DNA of 64,000 bases, taken from NCBI RefSeq assembly GCF_021534965.1, contig NZ_CP091037.1, positions 2,735,501 to 2,799,500 of the forward strand, read 5' to 3'. The notes beneath the pieces were generated by a model, which searched no databases, had not been told where the DNA came from, and saw only the letters and a list, made by a program, of their open reading frames with translations. Shown in pieces: positions 1 through 9,407 of the stretch (positions within the stretch are counted from its first letter, which is position 1; each line of letters begins with the position of its first letter). Position numbers and translations under genes: made by a program. This DNA is from Muricauda sp. SCSIO 65647 (GTDB lineage Bacteria > Bacteroidota > Bacteroidia > Flavobacteriales > Flavobacteriaceae).

Positions 1-1201
1 TTCTATAACTACCTGAACTACGGGAGCTTCTACCCGAACTGCCCCGGTATCCGCTACTGCTTCTGCCTCCCGATGAGCGTCCAAAGCTACCAGAGCTTCT
101 CGAACTTCTACTTGAACTTCTATATCCGCTGCTTCTGGGTGCCGAACGACCTGAAGATTGATAGCTTCTGGTGCTTCTTCCCGATGATCGGTATGTTGAA
201 CTTCTATTTGAAGAAGAACTTCGATAGTTGCCGCTTCTTGCCGTAGAACTTCCATATCGCTGGTTACTGCGCGTGATACCACTATATCTTGGTACTGAGC
301 GAGTACTTCTACTGGTACGATAGTTTCTGTTTCGTGCTATGGCGTCAGCACTTACTGTTCGTCGTGCTGTTGTTCTACCATTATATGTTCTGGCACTTCG
401 TGCAGTTCCCACCGTTCTGTTTGAACGCCCTCGTGAGGCATATTGTGAGTTGGATACTGCTCGGTTACTTCTCAAATTTGATCTTCCACGAAGTGAATTG
501 GAGGCAACCCTGTTGTTGAGGTACCCTCTTCTACTTCGATTGAAGGCAAAATTGTTGTTATAATAGCCGCCCCAGCCCCAAGGTCGGTTCCAGCCCCAAC
601 CCCAGTTGTTCCAGCCCCAGCCAAAGCCTGCGTTCCAGCCCCAGTTGTTCCAGCCCCAGCCCCAGCCAAAGCCTGCGTTCCAGCCCCAAGGTCGGTTCCA
701 GCCCCAACCCCAGTTGTTCCAGCCCCAGCCCCAACCAAAGCCTGCGTTCCATAGCCAAGGGTCGTTCCAGCCCAGACCCCAGCCCCAATTGTCATAGACA
801 TTTATGGTAAGGTTTGTTGGATTGTCGCCCCATCCAGGATTGCCGACATAATTGTTATTATCGGCAAAATAATCGGTTTGCTCACCAATTTGAAGGCTAT
901 CGTTTTCAACGCCACTATAATAGCTATCGACATCAGTGAAGATTTCACTGTCCAATATCTGGCCATATAGGTCTGCTTTTTGCCCAAAGTATTCACCGTA
1001 TTGATTGCTTTCTTGATCCTCTAACGCTACGGCCTCAGCAGATTTTTTCTCTACGCGTACCACGCGACGGCTATCGGCATAGATACCATCATCTTCATAG
1101 TACGAAGCCTGCTGGTATGAACCACAAGACACTAGAAATATGGCAGCCATTGTCATAGTGGCTGCAAGTTGAAATCTTTGGCGGGGTAAAGTAAGGCTCA
1201 T
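1..1201 (-). CDS. Lipoprotein with Trp/Gly/Asn-rich repeats and Ser/Arg-rich tail (3' end outside window)
   Basis: An open frame runs on the minus strand from an ATG at 1201 to the window edge, 400 codons with no stop, so the C-terminus is missing. The N-terminus has a positively charged stretch, a hydrophobic segment and a lipobox (LVSC, Cys26), so export and lipidation are expected. Residues about 27-135 are acidic and Tyr-rich. Residues about 137-215 are near-tandem units such as [11 protein letters not shown] and [12 protein letters not shown], encoded by recurring DNA blocks at 555-790. The rest is Ser/Arg-rich (RSSGRS-type). No catalytic domain is visible. A surface or periplasmic structural role is inference only. 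It is divergent from proS, with 96 bp between the genes. Confidence 0.85.
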   Translation of the reverse strand, partial: MSLTLPRQRFQLAATMTMAAIFLVSCGSYQQASYYEDDGIYADSRRVVRVEKKSAEAVALEDQESNQYGEYFGQKADLYGQILDSEIFTDVDSYYSGVENDSLQIGEQTDYFADNNNYVGNPGWGDNPTNLTINVYDNWGWGLGWNDPWLWNAGFGWGWGWNNWGWGWNRPWGWNAGFGWGWGWNNWGWNAGFGWGWNNWGWGWNRPWGWGGYYNNNFAFNRSRRGYLNNRVASNSLRGRSNLRSNRAVSNSQYASRGRSNRTVGTARSARTYNGRTTARRTVSADAIARNRNYRTSRSTRSVPRYSGITRSNQRYGSSTARSGNYRSSSSNRSSTYRSSGRSTRSYQSSGRSAPRSSGYRSSSRSSRSSGSFGRSSGGRSSSGYRGSSGRSSRSSGSYR

Positions 1202-1297
1202 CCTATCAAATTTTATTGTTGAACATACTAAAAATAGTTAGTTTTACCGTTCTATTTTCGTTAATAATGTCACAAGTTTTGTGCCAAAGTACACTAG

Positions 1298-2773
1298 ATG
1301 GGTAAAAATTTGACGAGTCGTGCCGAGGATTATTCCAAATGGTACAATGAACTTGTAATCAAAGCAGATTTAGCAGAGAATTCTGGAGTCAGGGGCTGTA
1401 TGGTCATTAAACCTTATGGATTTGCCATTTGGGAGAAAATGCAGGCCGGTCTTGATAAAATGTTCAAAGATACCGGACATGAGAATGCCTATTTTCCACT
1501 CTTTATCCCGAAATCATACTTGAGCAAAGAGGCCAGTCATGTTGAAGGTTTTGCAAAAGAATGCGCAGTGGTCACCCATTACAGGCTCAAGAATGCCGAC
1601 GATGGTAGCGGAATCATTGTCGATGATGAAGCCAAATTGGAAGAGGAACTTATTGTACGGCCCACTTCAGAGACCATTATTTGGGATACCTATCGCCGCT
1701 GGATTCAATCATACCGAGATTTACCTTTGTTGATCAACCAATGGGCCAATGTGGTGCGTTGGGAGATGCGTACCCGACTTTTTCTCCGTACCGCCGAATT
1801 TTTATGGCAAGAAGGCCATACGGCCCATGCCACAGAAAAGGAAGCCCTGGAAGAAGCCGAGAAGATATTGCATGTCTATGCCGATTTTGCTGAAAACCAT
1901 ATGGCCATGCCGGTCATCAAAGGCACGAAAACAGAGAGCGAACGTTTTGCCGGTGCTGAAGAAACCTATTGTATCGAGGCATTGATGCAAGATGGCAAGG
2001 CTTTACAGGCGGGCACCTCCCACTTTTTGGGTCAAAACTTTGCCAAGGCCTTTGATGTCAAATTCGCCACGAAAGAAGGCAAGCAAGATTATGTTTGGGC
2101 CACCTCTTGGGGCGTCTCAACACGTTTAATGGGCGCATTGATCATGACCCACAGTGATGACAATGGTTTGGTATTGCCCCCTAAACTCGCTCCCATTCAA
2201 GTGGTCATTGTACCCATTTACAAGGGCATGGAACAGCTGGATGCCATCTCTAAAAAAGTAGAACCTTTGGTAAGGGAACTACGGGCAAAGGGAATTACGG
2301 TAAAATATGATGATCGTGATACCCATAAACCGGGATTCAAATTCAACGAGTATGAACTGAAGGGTGTGCCCGTTCGATTGGCCGTAGGCCAACGCGACCT
2401 TGAAAGCGGTACGTTTGAAGTCGCCAGAAGAGACACCTTGCAAAAAGAGTCTGTTGCAGCCGAAAACATAGTGGCACATATCGAACAGCTGTTGAAAGAT
2501 ATTCAACAGCATATATATGATAAGGCCTTGCAGCACCAAAAGAACCATATAAGCGAGGTTGATACCTATGAGGAGTTCAAGACCGTTTTGGAAGAAAAAG
2601 GAGGTTTCATCTCAGCCCACTGGGACGGTACCACGGAGACCGAAGAAAAAATAAAGGATGAAACCAAGGCAACGATAAGATGTATTCCATTGAATGTTGG
2701 TGAAGATGAAGGTAAATGTATGGTTACCGGACAGCCATCACCCTACCGTGTGCTATTTGCCAAGGCCTATTAA
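1298..2773 (+). CDS. proS: Proline--tRNA ligase, archaeal/eukaryote-like short type
   Basis: Charges tRNA-Pro with proline in the cytoplasm. At 491 residues, without the long editing insertion of E. coli-type ProRS, this is the short archaeal-like form. The N-terminal [14 protein letters not shown] stretch is typical of this type. Class II motif 2 (RWEMRTR, about residue 151) and motif 3 ([12 protein letters not shown], about residue 272) are present, followed by an anticodon-binding domain and a C-terminal extension ending in Ala-Tyr, as usual for this form. The ATG at 1298 is the only sensible start. It faces the lipoprotein gene divergently and is followed by tRNA-Glu genes. Confidence 0.97.
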   Translation: MGKNLTSRAEDYSKWYNELVIKADLAENSGVRGCMVIKPYGFAIWEKMQAGLDKMFKDTGHENAYFPLFIPKSYLSKEASHVEGFAKECAVVTHYRLKNADDGSGIIVDDEAKLEEELIVRPTSETIIWDTYRRWIQSYRDLPLLINQWANVVRWEMRTRLFLRTAEFLWQEGHTAHATEKEALEEAEKILHVYADFAENHMAMPVIKGTKTESERFAGAEETYCIEALMQDGKALQAGTSHFLGQNFAKAFDVKFATKEGKQDYVWATSWGVSTRLMGALIMTHSDDNGLVLPPKLAPIQVVIVPIYKGMEQLDAISKKVEPLVRELRAKGITVKYDDRDTHKPGFKFNEYELKGVPVRLAVGQRDLESGTFEVARRDTLQKESVAAENIVAHIEQLLKDIQQHIYDKALQHQKNHISEVDTYEEFKTVLEEKGGFISAHWDGTTETEEKIKDETKATIRCIPLNVGEDEGKCMVTGQPSPYRVLFAKAY

Positions 2774-2791
2774 AAAAGTGGTGATAGCCTG

Positions 2792-2821
2792 TTGCAATAC
2801 TTAAAAATAGTTGTATTTTTG
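2792..2821 (+). promoter_or_regulatory. Candidate Bacteroidota promoter for tRNA-Glu/rpsT
   Basis: TTG at 2792-2794 and TATTTTTG at 2814-2821 are separated by 19 nt, a close match to the Bacteroidota consensus (TTG/TTTG, about 19 nt, TAnnTTTG). It lies about 60 nt before the first tRNA-Glu. Confidence 0.6.
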
Positions 2822-2880
2822 CACCCGCCTGAAAGGTAAATGGTTCCATTTTCTTTTGGGTTTGTTCTTTGAAGTAACAT

Positions 2881-2952
2881 GGCCCGTTCGTCTAGGGGTT
2901 AGGACGCCAGGTTTTCATCCTGGTAACAGGGGTTCGATTCCCCTACGGGCTA
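2881..2952 (+). tRNA. tRNA-Glu (UUC), copy 1
   Basis: Full cloverleaf: acceptor stem GGCCCGT pairs with ACGGGCT (one G-U pair), the anticodon arm is CCAGG-TTTTCAT-CCTGG with anticodon TTC, and the T arm is CAGGG-GTTCGAT-CCCCT-like. No CCA is encoded; discriminator A at 2952. It lies between proS and a second identical copy. Confidence 0.96.
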
Positions 2953-3034
2953 CTAAAAAATGCAGAATTGAGAATGTAGAATGATGAATTTTTAAATTCA
3001 TACTTCATGTTTCCGACTGCTGGATTTAAACAAT

Positions 3035-3106
3035 GGCCCGTTCGTCTAGGGGTTAGGACGCCAGGTTTTCATCCTGGTAACAGGGGTTCGATTCCCCTAC
3101 GGGCTA
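3035..3106 (+). tRNA. tRNA-Glu (UUC), copy 2
   Basis: Identical over all 72 nt to the copy at 2881-2952, from which it is separated by an unrelated 82-nt spacer. It is 79 nt upstream of rpsT and probably shares its transcript. Confidence 0.96.
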
Positions 3107-3185
3107 CAATTTATAGTACAGAATGCAGTTAAGGGTTTTTGAGTGTTGCTCATGGCTCATAACGTATTAACTTTTAATTAGAAAA

Positions 3186-3437
3186 ATGGCAAATCATAAG
3201 TCAGCATTAAAGAGAATCAGAAGAAACGAGGCCGTACGTCTTCGCAATAGGTATCAGCACAAAACCGTGCGAAATGCCATCAAAAAATTGCGCAATGAAG
3301 AGAACAAAAAAGAAGCCCAGAAAATGCTTCCAACCGTTGTCGGGATGATAGATAAGCTGGCAAAGCGAAATATTATCCATTCCAACAAAGCATCCAATTT
3401 AAAGAGCAAGCTGATGAAAAAGGTGGCAGCGATGTAA
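3186..3437 (+). CDS. rpsT: 30S ribosomal protein S20
   Basis: Component of the small ribosomal subunit that binds 16S rRNA. The 83-residue, very basic, helical protein begins [18 protein letters not shown], the S20 signature, and contains the [12 protein letters not shown] motif near the C-terminus. Length is normal for the family. It lies directly downstream of two tRNA-Glu genes and ends at a strong hairpin terminator, so a tRNA-rpsT transcript from the promoter near 2800 is likely. Confidence 0.98.
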   Translation: MANHKSALKRIRRNEAVRLRNRYQHKTVRNAIKKLRNEENKKEAQKMLPTVVGMIDKLAKRNIIHSNKASNLKSKLMKKVAAM

Positions 3438-3456
3438 TTTGTTCACTAAAAAATAT

Positions 3457-3485
3457 AAAAGCCCCACACTTATGGGGCTTTTTTT
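3457..3485. terminator. Bidirectional intrinsic terminator
   Basis: AAAGCCCC and GGGGCTTT arms with a short loop, T-tract on the plus strand (ATs on the other side). It separates convergent rpsT and the membrane-protein gene ending at 3487. Confidence 0.85.
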
Positions 3486-3486
3486 G

Positions 3487-4164
3487 TTACCGGAAGGCTT
3501 TTCTTTTACTTATGATCAGTCCGATACTGAAAAGGGTGTACATTAATGAGACGAGCACCCATATTACTTTCCTAAAGTGGTATTTGTTCCACATTTCAAA
3601 ATCTTGATATCCTACGAAGAACAAAATGGGGGCAAAAATATGGAATATTAAAAGCCCCAAACTGACCCAAAACATGAGATTCTCTTTCAATGTTGAAGGT
3701 TTTCCCTCATTCATCTTTTCCTTATAGTAAAGCACAATGCAAAAGACCAATGAGTAAGATCCAACAAAGTCTGCATAATAAAGACTGGAATGCAGCGGAT
3801 TCTCAAAGAACAGATTGATAAGGTAGGCAAGGGCCGTTATGGTAACGACAATTGCCATATATTTTTTATGCTTGGCATTGCGCAGAAGGGTGAAGTAGAC
3901 CCAATAAAAAAAACATAGCATGATGATTTGGTAAATATTGTAGATGACAATATTGTGCCATGAATATTTTTGTTCGGAAAAAAAGCTGAACTCTTCATAA
4001 TTCATGATGAAATAGCCCAATAGCTCAGTGAAAATCACATAGGCTATATATATGGGAAAGAACTTCAGGGGTGTGTCAAAATACTTTTTATAGGTTATGA
4101 CAGAAATCAACCAAGTGATTATGTAAAAAGAGAAAAAGAAGTTGTCAATAAAGATTTCTTTCAC
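3487..4164 (-). CDS. Polytopic membrane protein, paralogue of its upstream neighbour
   Basis: No named family recognised. The 225-residue protein is almost entirely hydrophobic, with about six predicted membrane helices. It aligns along its length with the product of 4175-4855: shared blocks include TYKKYFDT, ELLGYF, IYNIY, FEIW/FEMW-like and a C-terminal IS(K/R)(R/K)(K/R)AFR. The pair therefore arose by tandem duplication. Charged residues lie mostly in short loops and no catalytic motif is evident. It is probably cotranscribed with the upstream paralogue and a lipoprotein gene. The function is unknown. Confidence 0.85.
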   Translation of the reverse strand: MKEIFIDNFFFSFYIITWLISVITYKKYFDTPLKFFPIYIAYVIFTELLGYFIMNYEEFSFFSEQKYSWHNIVIYNIYQIIMLCFFYWVYFTLLRNAKHKKYMAIVVTITALAYLINLFFENPLHSSLYYADFVGSYSLVFCIVLYYKEKMNEGKPSTLKENLMFWVSLGLLIFHIFAPILFFVGYQDFEMWNKYHFRKVIWVLVSLMYTLFSIGLIISKRKAFR

Positions 4165-4174
4165 GTTGCTGACC

Positions 4175-4855
4175 TTACCTAAATGCTCTTCTTCGACTTA
4201 TTACAAAACCGATACAGAAAAAGCCGTACATGACGATAATCAATAACCTCAGAACAGTTCTTAGACGATATTGCTGCCAAATTTCAAATTTTAAAAAGCC
4301 GATCAGGTAGAGGATCGGGAACAGAAAGAAAAAAACCACCAGCCCTATGGATATCCAAGTCATAAGGTTGTATTTATCCCGATTCCATTTCCAGTTGGGC
4401 AGATTATAGAGATAAATGATGATACAGGAAATCAAAAACCACGAGGCAATTGATATGGCATAAAAAAGGCTAGTGGTCAGGGGATTGTAAAAGAATGAGT
4501 TTATAATGAAAGTCAAGAGGGCAATATAGGCCAACCAACGAATCCACCGTTTAAATTTTTTGTCGGCAACCAAGTTCCAATAGACAAAGAAGAAATACCC
4601 AAAGAATATCACATAATAAATATTGTAAATGATATCGTTGGCGAACTGCTCTTCCGAAAAGAATGCGAATGTTTCCTTATATCGGATAAAATACCCCAAC
4701 AATTCGTTGAAGAAGGTATACGCAATGATTATCGGAAAATATCTGAGCGCAGTATCAAAGTACTTCTTGTAGGTGCCAATGGAGAGTATAAAAGATACTC
4801 CGTAAATGGCCAAAAAGTAATTTTCCTTAAAAAAATCAACCCATTCTTGAGACAT
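4175..4855 (-). CDS. Polytopic membrane protein, tandem paralogue
   Basis: Membrane protein of 226 residues with about six helices, homologous to the next gene (see the shared TYKKYFDT and ISRRRAFR ends). An upstream ATG at 4897 would overlap the preceding lipoprotein gene by 38 nt. The ATG at 4855 (MSQEWVDFF) lies 4 nt past that gene's stop and leaves the conserved region intact, so it is preferred. It sits second in a three-gene minus-strand unit. The function is unknown. Confidence 0.85.
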   Translation of the reverse strand: MSQEWVDFFKENYFLAIYGVSFILSIGTYKKYFDTALRYFPIIIAYTFFNELLGYFIRYKETFAFFSEEQFANDIIYNIYYVIFFGYFFFVYWNLVADKKFKRWIRWLAYIALLTFIINSFFYNPLTTSLFYAISIASWFLISCIIIYLYNLPNWKWNRDKYNLMTWISIGLVVFFFLFPILYLIGFLKFEIWQQYRLRTVLRLLIIVMYGFFCIGFVISRRRAFR

Positions 4856-4859
4856 TTTA

Positions 4860-5546
4860 CTAATAATCTCCTGTAGGAGGAGGACCACCGTGTCCACTAT
4901 TTAAATTAAAACTTTGACCTCCTTGGAACATGATCGGCGATGCCGAAAAACTCGGAGCGAAACCTGCATATGATTTTGTGGTCGGTTCAGAAGCATCGCC
5001 CATACCCTGAGCTTTTGCTCCAACCGCATTTTTGATAAGCTCGACTTTGCCATCAGGCCCGATGAAAAAACCATAGTTCTGTCCATCTTCATGCAAAGTC
5101 GGCACCAAAAAAACAGTGTTCTGCTTTGGGTGTACCACTTTTTTGCCATCAAACAGTTCCTTGTCGGGGTAATTGGCGAAATAAATGCGGAGCTTGGTCA
5201 CTTTTTCAACCCCTGCCTTTTCGGCTTCTTGGTCAACAAAGGCGATATACTGTTTAATGGTTGCGTAATCGAAATCTACAAATCGGGCCACTTCGAAATC
5301 TGGACTCTGACGGGTTCTGTGCTCATACTCTTTGATGATGCCGGCCCGGTTTTCGGTATAATTGTCGTAAATAGACTTGGCGCTATCTATCGAAATGATT
5401 CCGTCAGGGGCCTCAACTTCTTGGGTCTTGGGTTCTTCTTCCCTAGGCTTTTCGTCATTGTTTTCCCTCTCTTTGTCCTTGCAAGAAATGGCTGATAGCA
5501 ACAAAACGGCAAAAAGCCCGATAAGTAGTTGTTTGGAGTGTTTCAT
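4860..5546 (-). CDS. Predicted lipoprotein of unknown function
   Basis: A signal peptide with a lipobox (SAISC, Cys22) is followed by a charged Glu/Lys/Pro linker (residues about 25-45). The globular part has no family I recognise; it contains YIAFVDQEAEKAG and LRIYFANYP segments. The C-terminus is Gly/Pro-rich (GHGGPPPTGDY). It is the first gene of a unit with two paralogous membrane proteins only 4 nt downstream, so the three products may work together in the envelope. That is inference from spacing only. Confidence 0.85.
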   Translation of the reverse strand: MKHSKQLLIGLFAVLLLSAISCKDKERENNDEKPREEEPKTQEVEAPDGIISIDSAKSIYDNYTENRAGIIKEYEHRTRQSPDFEVARFVDFDYATIKQYIAFVDQEAEKAGVEKVTKLRIYFANYPDKELFDGKKVVHPKQNTVFLVPTLHEDGQNYGFFIGPDGKVELIKNAVGAKAQGMGDASEPTTKSYAGFAPSFSASPIMFQGGQSFNLNSGHGGPPPTGDY

Positions 5547-5621
5547 GGTTGTTGATTTTTAGATTTTAGTTAAAAGAAACCTCCTTAAAGATATGGTTTT
5601 TATGCCTATATGATGAAGAAG

Positions 5622-5651
5622 AAACCCCAACTAGAGTATAGTTGGGGTTCA
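5622..5651 (-). terminator. Intrinsic terminator after rho
   Basis: AACCCCAACTA and TAGTTGGGGTT arms around a short loop (5623-5649), with a T-rich tail on the minus strand, 25-50 nt beyond the rho stop codon. Confidence 0.75.
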
Positions 5652-5673
5652 AAATTGTATAGATTGTTATGTT

Positions 5674-7218
5674 TTATTCATTCATGGTCAATAGAAACTC
5701 TTCGTTGTTTTTGGTCTGTTTGATACGTTGTTCCATAAACTCCATTGCCTCAACAGGGTTCATGTCAGCCAAATATTTTCTCATGATCCACATACGCTGA
5801 ATGGTATTTTCGTCGAGTAACAGGTCGTCACGTCTTGTAGATGAAGAAATCAGGTCGATGGCGGGGAAAATTCTACGGTTACTGATACGACGGTCGAGTT
5901 GCAGTTCCATATTGCCCGTACCCTTGAATTCTTCAAAGATAACCTCATCCATTTTTGAGCCGGTCTCGGTCAACGCTGTGGCAATGATCGACAATGAACC
6001 GCCATTTTCAATATTTCTCGCCGCACCAAAGAAACGCTTTGGTTTGTGCAAAGCGTTTGCATCCACACCACCACTCAATACTTTACCAGATGCAGGCTGA
6101 ACCGTATTGTAAGCTCTTGCCAAACGTGTGATGGAGTCTAATAGAATGACCACATCATGGCCGCATTCGACCAATCTTTTTGCCTTTTCGATCACAATAT
6201 TCGCCACACGCACATGCTCGGTCGCCTCTTTGTCAAAAGTAGAGGCTACCACTTCACCACGTACATTTCGCTGCATATCGGTCACCTCTTCTGGGCGTTC
6301 ATCGATCAACAGAATAATTTGATATACCTCGGGGTGGTTTGCCGCAATAGCGTTCGCAATATCTTTCAACAACATCGTCTTTCCCGTTTTGGGCTGCGAT
6401 ACAATCATGCCCCGTTGTCCTTTTCCAATAGGTGAGAAAAGGTCCATAATACGGGTCGAAATCGTACTTTGTCTTTCGGCTATATTGAATTTTTCCCTTG
6501 GGAAAAGTGGTGTCAAATGCTCGAAAGAGACCCTGTCACGAACAACTTGGGGATCCAACCCATTGATTTTGTTCACTTTAATCAGTGGAAAGTACTTTTC
6601 ACCTTCTTTTGGTGGCCGAACATTTCCTAGAACCGTATCACCGGTCTTAAGGCCAAATAGTCGAATTTGGGATTGTGAGACATAAATATCATCGGGCGAT
6701 GAAAGGTAGTTGTAGTCAGAGGATCTCAAAAAACCATAACCATCTTGCATGATGTCAAGTACACCCTCACTTTGAATGATGCTATCAAATTCAAATTCGG
6801 GCTCTTTATATCGGTTTTTTAGATCTTTATCAAAATTGCTGTTCTTTTTGTCTTGGCCATTGCGATGGTGTGTGTGACCGCTTTTTCTGCTTTGGTTCTT
6901 TTGATGGCCATTTTGTCGATGGTCTTTTTTATGTCTTTGAACCTTTTGATCACCCTCGTTGGTAGCATCGTCCTTTTCTGTCTTTTCAGCTTTTTTTGGG
7001 CTCTGCTCAGCAGTTCTCTGCTGGCGCTTTCGTGGCTCTCTTTTCTCTTCTGCCACTACTGATTCTTTTACCGCTTTTGGGTTGGAGGCCTGAACATCTA
7101 AAATTTGATAGACGAGATCAAGCTTTTTCATGGTCTTGAACTTGGGTACGTTCAATTCTTTGGCAATTTCCTGCAGTTCAGGAAGCTTTTTTGCCTTTAG
7201 ATCGGAAATCTCAAACAT
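5674..7218 (-). CDS. rho: Transcription termination factor Rho
   Basis: Hexameric RNA-dependent ATPase helicase that ends transcription. Order of parts: Rho_N SAP-like domain (residues about 1-43), a long Lys/Arg/Gln/His-rich insertion (about 45-140) typical of Bacteroidota Rho, the cold-shock RNA-binding domain (about 150-222, with GYGFLRS), and the RecA-like ATPase with Walker A SQPKTGKT (about 274-281) and Walker [17 protein letters not shown]. At 514 residues it is longer than the roughly 420 of E. coli because of the insertion. It is divergent from a DUF4293 gene and ends at a hairpin. Confidence 0.98.
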   Translation of the reverse strand: MFEISDLKAKKLPELQEIAKELNVPKFKTMKKLDLVYQILDVQASNPKAVKESVVAEEKREPRKRQQRTAEQSPKKAEKTEKDDATNEGDQKVQRHKKDHRQNGHQKNQSRKSGHTHHRNGQDKKNSNFDKDLKNRYKEPEFEFDSIIQSEGVLDIMQDGYGFLRSSDYNYLSSPDDIYVSQSQIRLFGLKTGDTVLGNVRPPKEGEKYFPLIKVNKINGLDPQVVRDRVSFEHLTPLFPREKFNIAERQSTISTRIMDLFSPIGKGQRGMIVSQPKTGKTMLLKDIANAIAANHPEVYQIILLIDERPEEVTDMQRNVRGEVVASTFDKEATEHVRVANIVIEKAKRLVECGHDVVILLDSITRLARAYNTVQPASGKVLSGGVDANALHKPKRFFGAARNIENGGSLSIIATALTETGSKMDEVIFEEFKGTGNMELQLDRRISNRRIFPAIDLISSSTRRDDLLLDENTIQRMWIMRKYLADMNPVEAMEFMEQRIKQTKNNEEFLLTMNE

Positions 7219-7468
7219 TAATCAATGAATATATTAGACTTTATTTCGTAATTGAATTATGAAGTAGTTGTTATTTGGGTATTACGGTGGGAAAGTATTC
7301 CCTGGGTAAGTATACAAGTCAATAACGGTACAATAATACGAATTATTTTTGAACAATACATGTTTTTGAGCAAATGCACCTATGCACACTGCTTTGATCA
7401 CCTTCTTTTACCTGATGATTTTGCACCAACATTATGGACAAAAATTTTTAAATGGATAAAAAGACATT

Positions 7469-7476
7469 TATTTTTG
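7469..7476 (+). promoter_or_regulatory. Candidate -7 box for the DUF4293 gene
   Basis: TATTTTTG matches TAnnTTTG and lies 22 nt before the ATG. No convincing -33 box was found. The rest of the rho/DUF4293 spacer (7219-7468) shows no other gene. Confidence 0.4.
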
Positions 7477-7498
7477 CGGTCTGTAATTTGATTGAACA

Positions 7499-7909
7499 AT
7501 GATTCAAAGAGTTCAGACGTTATACATGTTGATGGTGGCCCTTTTAGGCGGGGTCGCTTCTTTTTTTCTGAGCCTTTGGGTCGATGCCGACGGCAAGACC
7601 ATATTTGTACGCGACGATATTTTTATGGGTATGGCCTTTTATGCTTCGGCATTATTGGCGGTTTTGGCAATTTTCATGTACAAAAAAAGACAAAATCAAT
7701 TTGTGGTGAACAGATTGAACATCATATTGAACCTTTTTTTACTAGGATTTTTCGTTTACCGATCACTAAACTTATCCGGAGAAAACACCATTTCTGAGAA
7801 GGGTATTGGGATGCTGATTCCTGTATTTTCTATCGTTTTTCTGGTCTTGGCGAACAGGGCCATCAAAAAGGATGAAGATCTTGTAAAATCTGTCGATCGA
7901 TTGCGTTGA
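7499..7909 (+). CDS. DUF4293 family membrane protein
   Basis: A 136-residue protein with four predicted membrane helices. It starts MIQRVQTLYML, the usual opening of the Bacteroidota DUF4293 family, and ends with a short charged tail. In this phylum the family is typically found next to rho, as here, in divergent arrangement. No function is established. A strong terminator follows. Confidence 0.88.
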   Translation: MIQRVQTLYMLMVALLGGVASFFLSLWVDADGKTIFVRDDIFMGMAFYASALLAVLAIFMYKKRQNQFVVNRLNIILNLFLLGFFVYRSLNLSGENTISEKGIGMLIPVFSIVFLVLANRAIKKDEDLVKSVDRLR

Positions 7910-7938
7910 ACCTAACATCTTAGTAGTATTAGTGCGAA

Positions 7939-7968
7939 AATCCCGATGGTAACCATCGGGATTTTTTT
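7939..7968 (+). terminator. Intrinsic terminator after DUF4293 gene
   Basis: Perfect 12-bp hairpin AATCCCGATGGT/ACCATCGGGATT (7939-7962) followed by seven T. Confidence 0.92.
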
Positions 7969-8080
7969 GTGTTATGGCCTAAAGTTTGCCCACTCTTAGA
8001 ATTTGGAAGAGGATCGGTGTGGTCGAAGTGGACAATAAGATTTTTTGATTTTTTCTTATAGAAGAATAAGTATTCGCATA

Positions 8081-8575
8081 TTATCTTTTTCCGAGCTCGA
8101 TAACTTCAAGATCCGTTATACTTTCGCCATCGATCACAAACCGTAACATGGTGCGTATTTTGTGAAAACCTTGCCTGCCACAAGCACCCGGATTCATGTG
8201 TAACAGTCCCAATTTTTTGTCGTTCATCACTTTTAATATATGTGAATGCCCAGATATAAATAACCTTGGTGGGTTCTTTCTGATATCTTCCCTGACCCTC
8301 ATGTTGTAATTTCCTGGATACCCCCCAATGTGTGTGATCCATACCGCTACCTTTTCACAGAAAAACCGGTTGTGCTCAGGAAATTCTTTCTGGATGACAT
8401 GATTGTCGATGTTACCAAAAACACCGCGCACTGGTTTCAATTGTTTTAACTTGTCGGTAACCGACAAATCGCCGATATCACCTGCATGCCATATTTCATC
8501 GGCCTGTTTCGCATACTTCAGAATGGCCTCATCGATGTGACCATGCGTATCAGAGAGCAGCAAAATCTTTGTCAT
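8081..8575 (-). CDS. YfcE/MJ0936-type metallophosphoesterase
   Basis: A 164-residue calcineurin-like phosphoesterase of the small YfcE type, which hydrolyses phosphodiesters with two metal ions. The metal ligands are visible: D9 and H11 (SDTHGH), D33 (GDIGD), N55 (GNID), H82 (THIGG), and H110/H112 (GHSH). Length is normal. The physiological substrate cannot be read from sequence. It is divergent from truA. Confidence 0.92.
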   Translation of the reverse strand: MTKILLLSDTHGHIDEAILKYAKQADEIWHAGDIGDLSVTDKLKQLKPVRGVFGNIDNHVIQKEFPEHNRFFCEKVAVWITHIGGYPGNYNMRVREDIRKNPPRLFISGHSHILKVMNDKKLGLLHMNPGACGRQGFHKIRTMLRFVIDGESITDLEVIELGKR

Positions 8576-8663
8576 AACGCTAAAAATATGCTAAAAAAAA
8601 GGGTTTCTGTCATGCTTGCTCGGGTTTGAAGTATCTTTAAGCCGCTAAAAATAAACGTTTCGT

Positions 8664-9407
8664 TTGAGATATTTCATCCGTTTCGCCTACTTCGGAAAAG
8701 CCTATCATGGCTGGCAAAACCAACCCAATGCCATAACCGTTCAGCAAGTGCTTGAACGGGCACTTTGTACCTTGTCGCGGCAAGAGATTTCGGTTATTGG
8801 GGCTGGGCGTACCGATACGGGGGTACATGCCAAAGAGATGTTTGCCCATTTTGATGTGAACACAACACTGAAAGCGGAAGAATTGGTGCAGCGTCTGAAC
8901 AGTTTCTTGCCAGACGATATTGCTGTTGGTGAAATTTTTCAAGTGACCGAAGAGGCCCATGCCCGTTTCGATGCAAAAGAACGAACCTACGAGTATTGGA
9001 TAGTCCAGAAAAAAAATCCCTTCTATAAAGATACGGCCCATTTTGTTTGGTCTCCATTGAACCTCGATGACATGAACAAAGCGGCATCTATTATGATGGA
9101 GTATGATGATTTCGAGTGTTTTTCAAAATCGAACACCGATGTGAAAACCTTCATATGCCAGATAAAGCAGGCCTTTTGGGAAAAAAGGGAAGAAAAACCC
9201 GTATTTACCATTACGGCCGATAGATTTTTGCGAAACATGGTACGTGCCATTGTGGGTACTTTGCTGGAAGTAGGCATGGGTAGAATGGAACCTGAGGGCA
9301 TAAGGCCCATAATTGAAAGCAGAGACCGTGGAAAAGCAGGTGTATCGGTGCCAGCAAAAGGTTTATATTTGACCAAGATAACATACCCAGAAACCATTTA
9401 CTTATGA
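8664..9407 (+). CDS. truA: tRNA pseudouridine(38-40) synthase
   Basis: Isomerises uridines 38-40 in the tRNA anticodon arm. The protein opens RYFIRFAYFGKAYHGWQ, the TruA N-terminal signature, and has the catalytic Asp51 in GAGRTDTGVHA. The start codon is TTG: no in-frame ATG lies before the conserved N-terminus. At 247 residues it has normal length. Its TGA stop overlaps the next gene's ATG (ATGA), so translation is probably coupled with the ABC exporter. Confidence 0.96.
   Translation: MRYFIRFAYFGKAYHGWQNQPNAITVQQVLERALCTLSRQEISVIGAGRTDTGVHAKEMFAHFDVNTTLKAEELVQRLNSFLPDDIAVGEIFQVTEEAHARFDAKERTYEYWIVQKKNPFYKDTAHFVWSPLNLDDMNKAASIMMEYDDFECFSKSNTDVKTFICQIKQAFWEKREEKPVFTITADRFLRNMVRAIVGTLLEVGMGRMEPEGIRPIIESRDRGKAGVSVPAKGLYLTKITYPETIYL

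Noticed and set aside
606-797. Gln/Pro-repeat plus-strand frame
   Set aside because: Antisense to the Trp/Gly/Asn repeats of the lipoprotein gene; the repeat DNA alone produces such frames.
7252-7491. 79-codon plus-strand frame in the rho/DUF4293 spacer
   Set aside because: Covers the predicted promoter of the next gene; no recognisable features.
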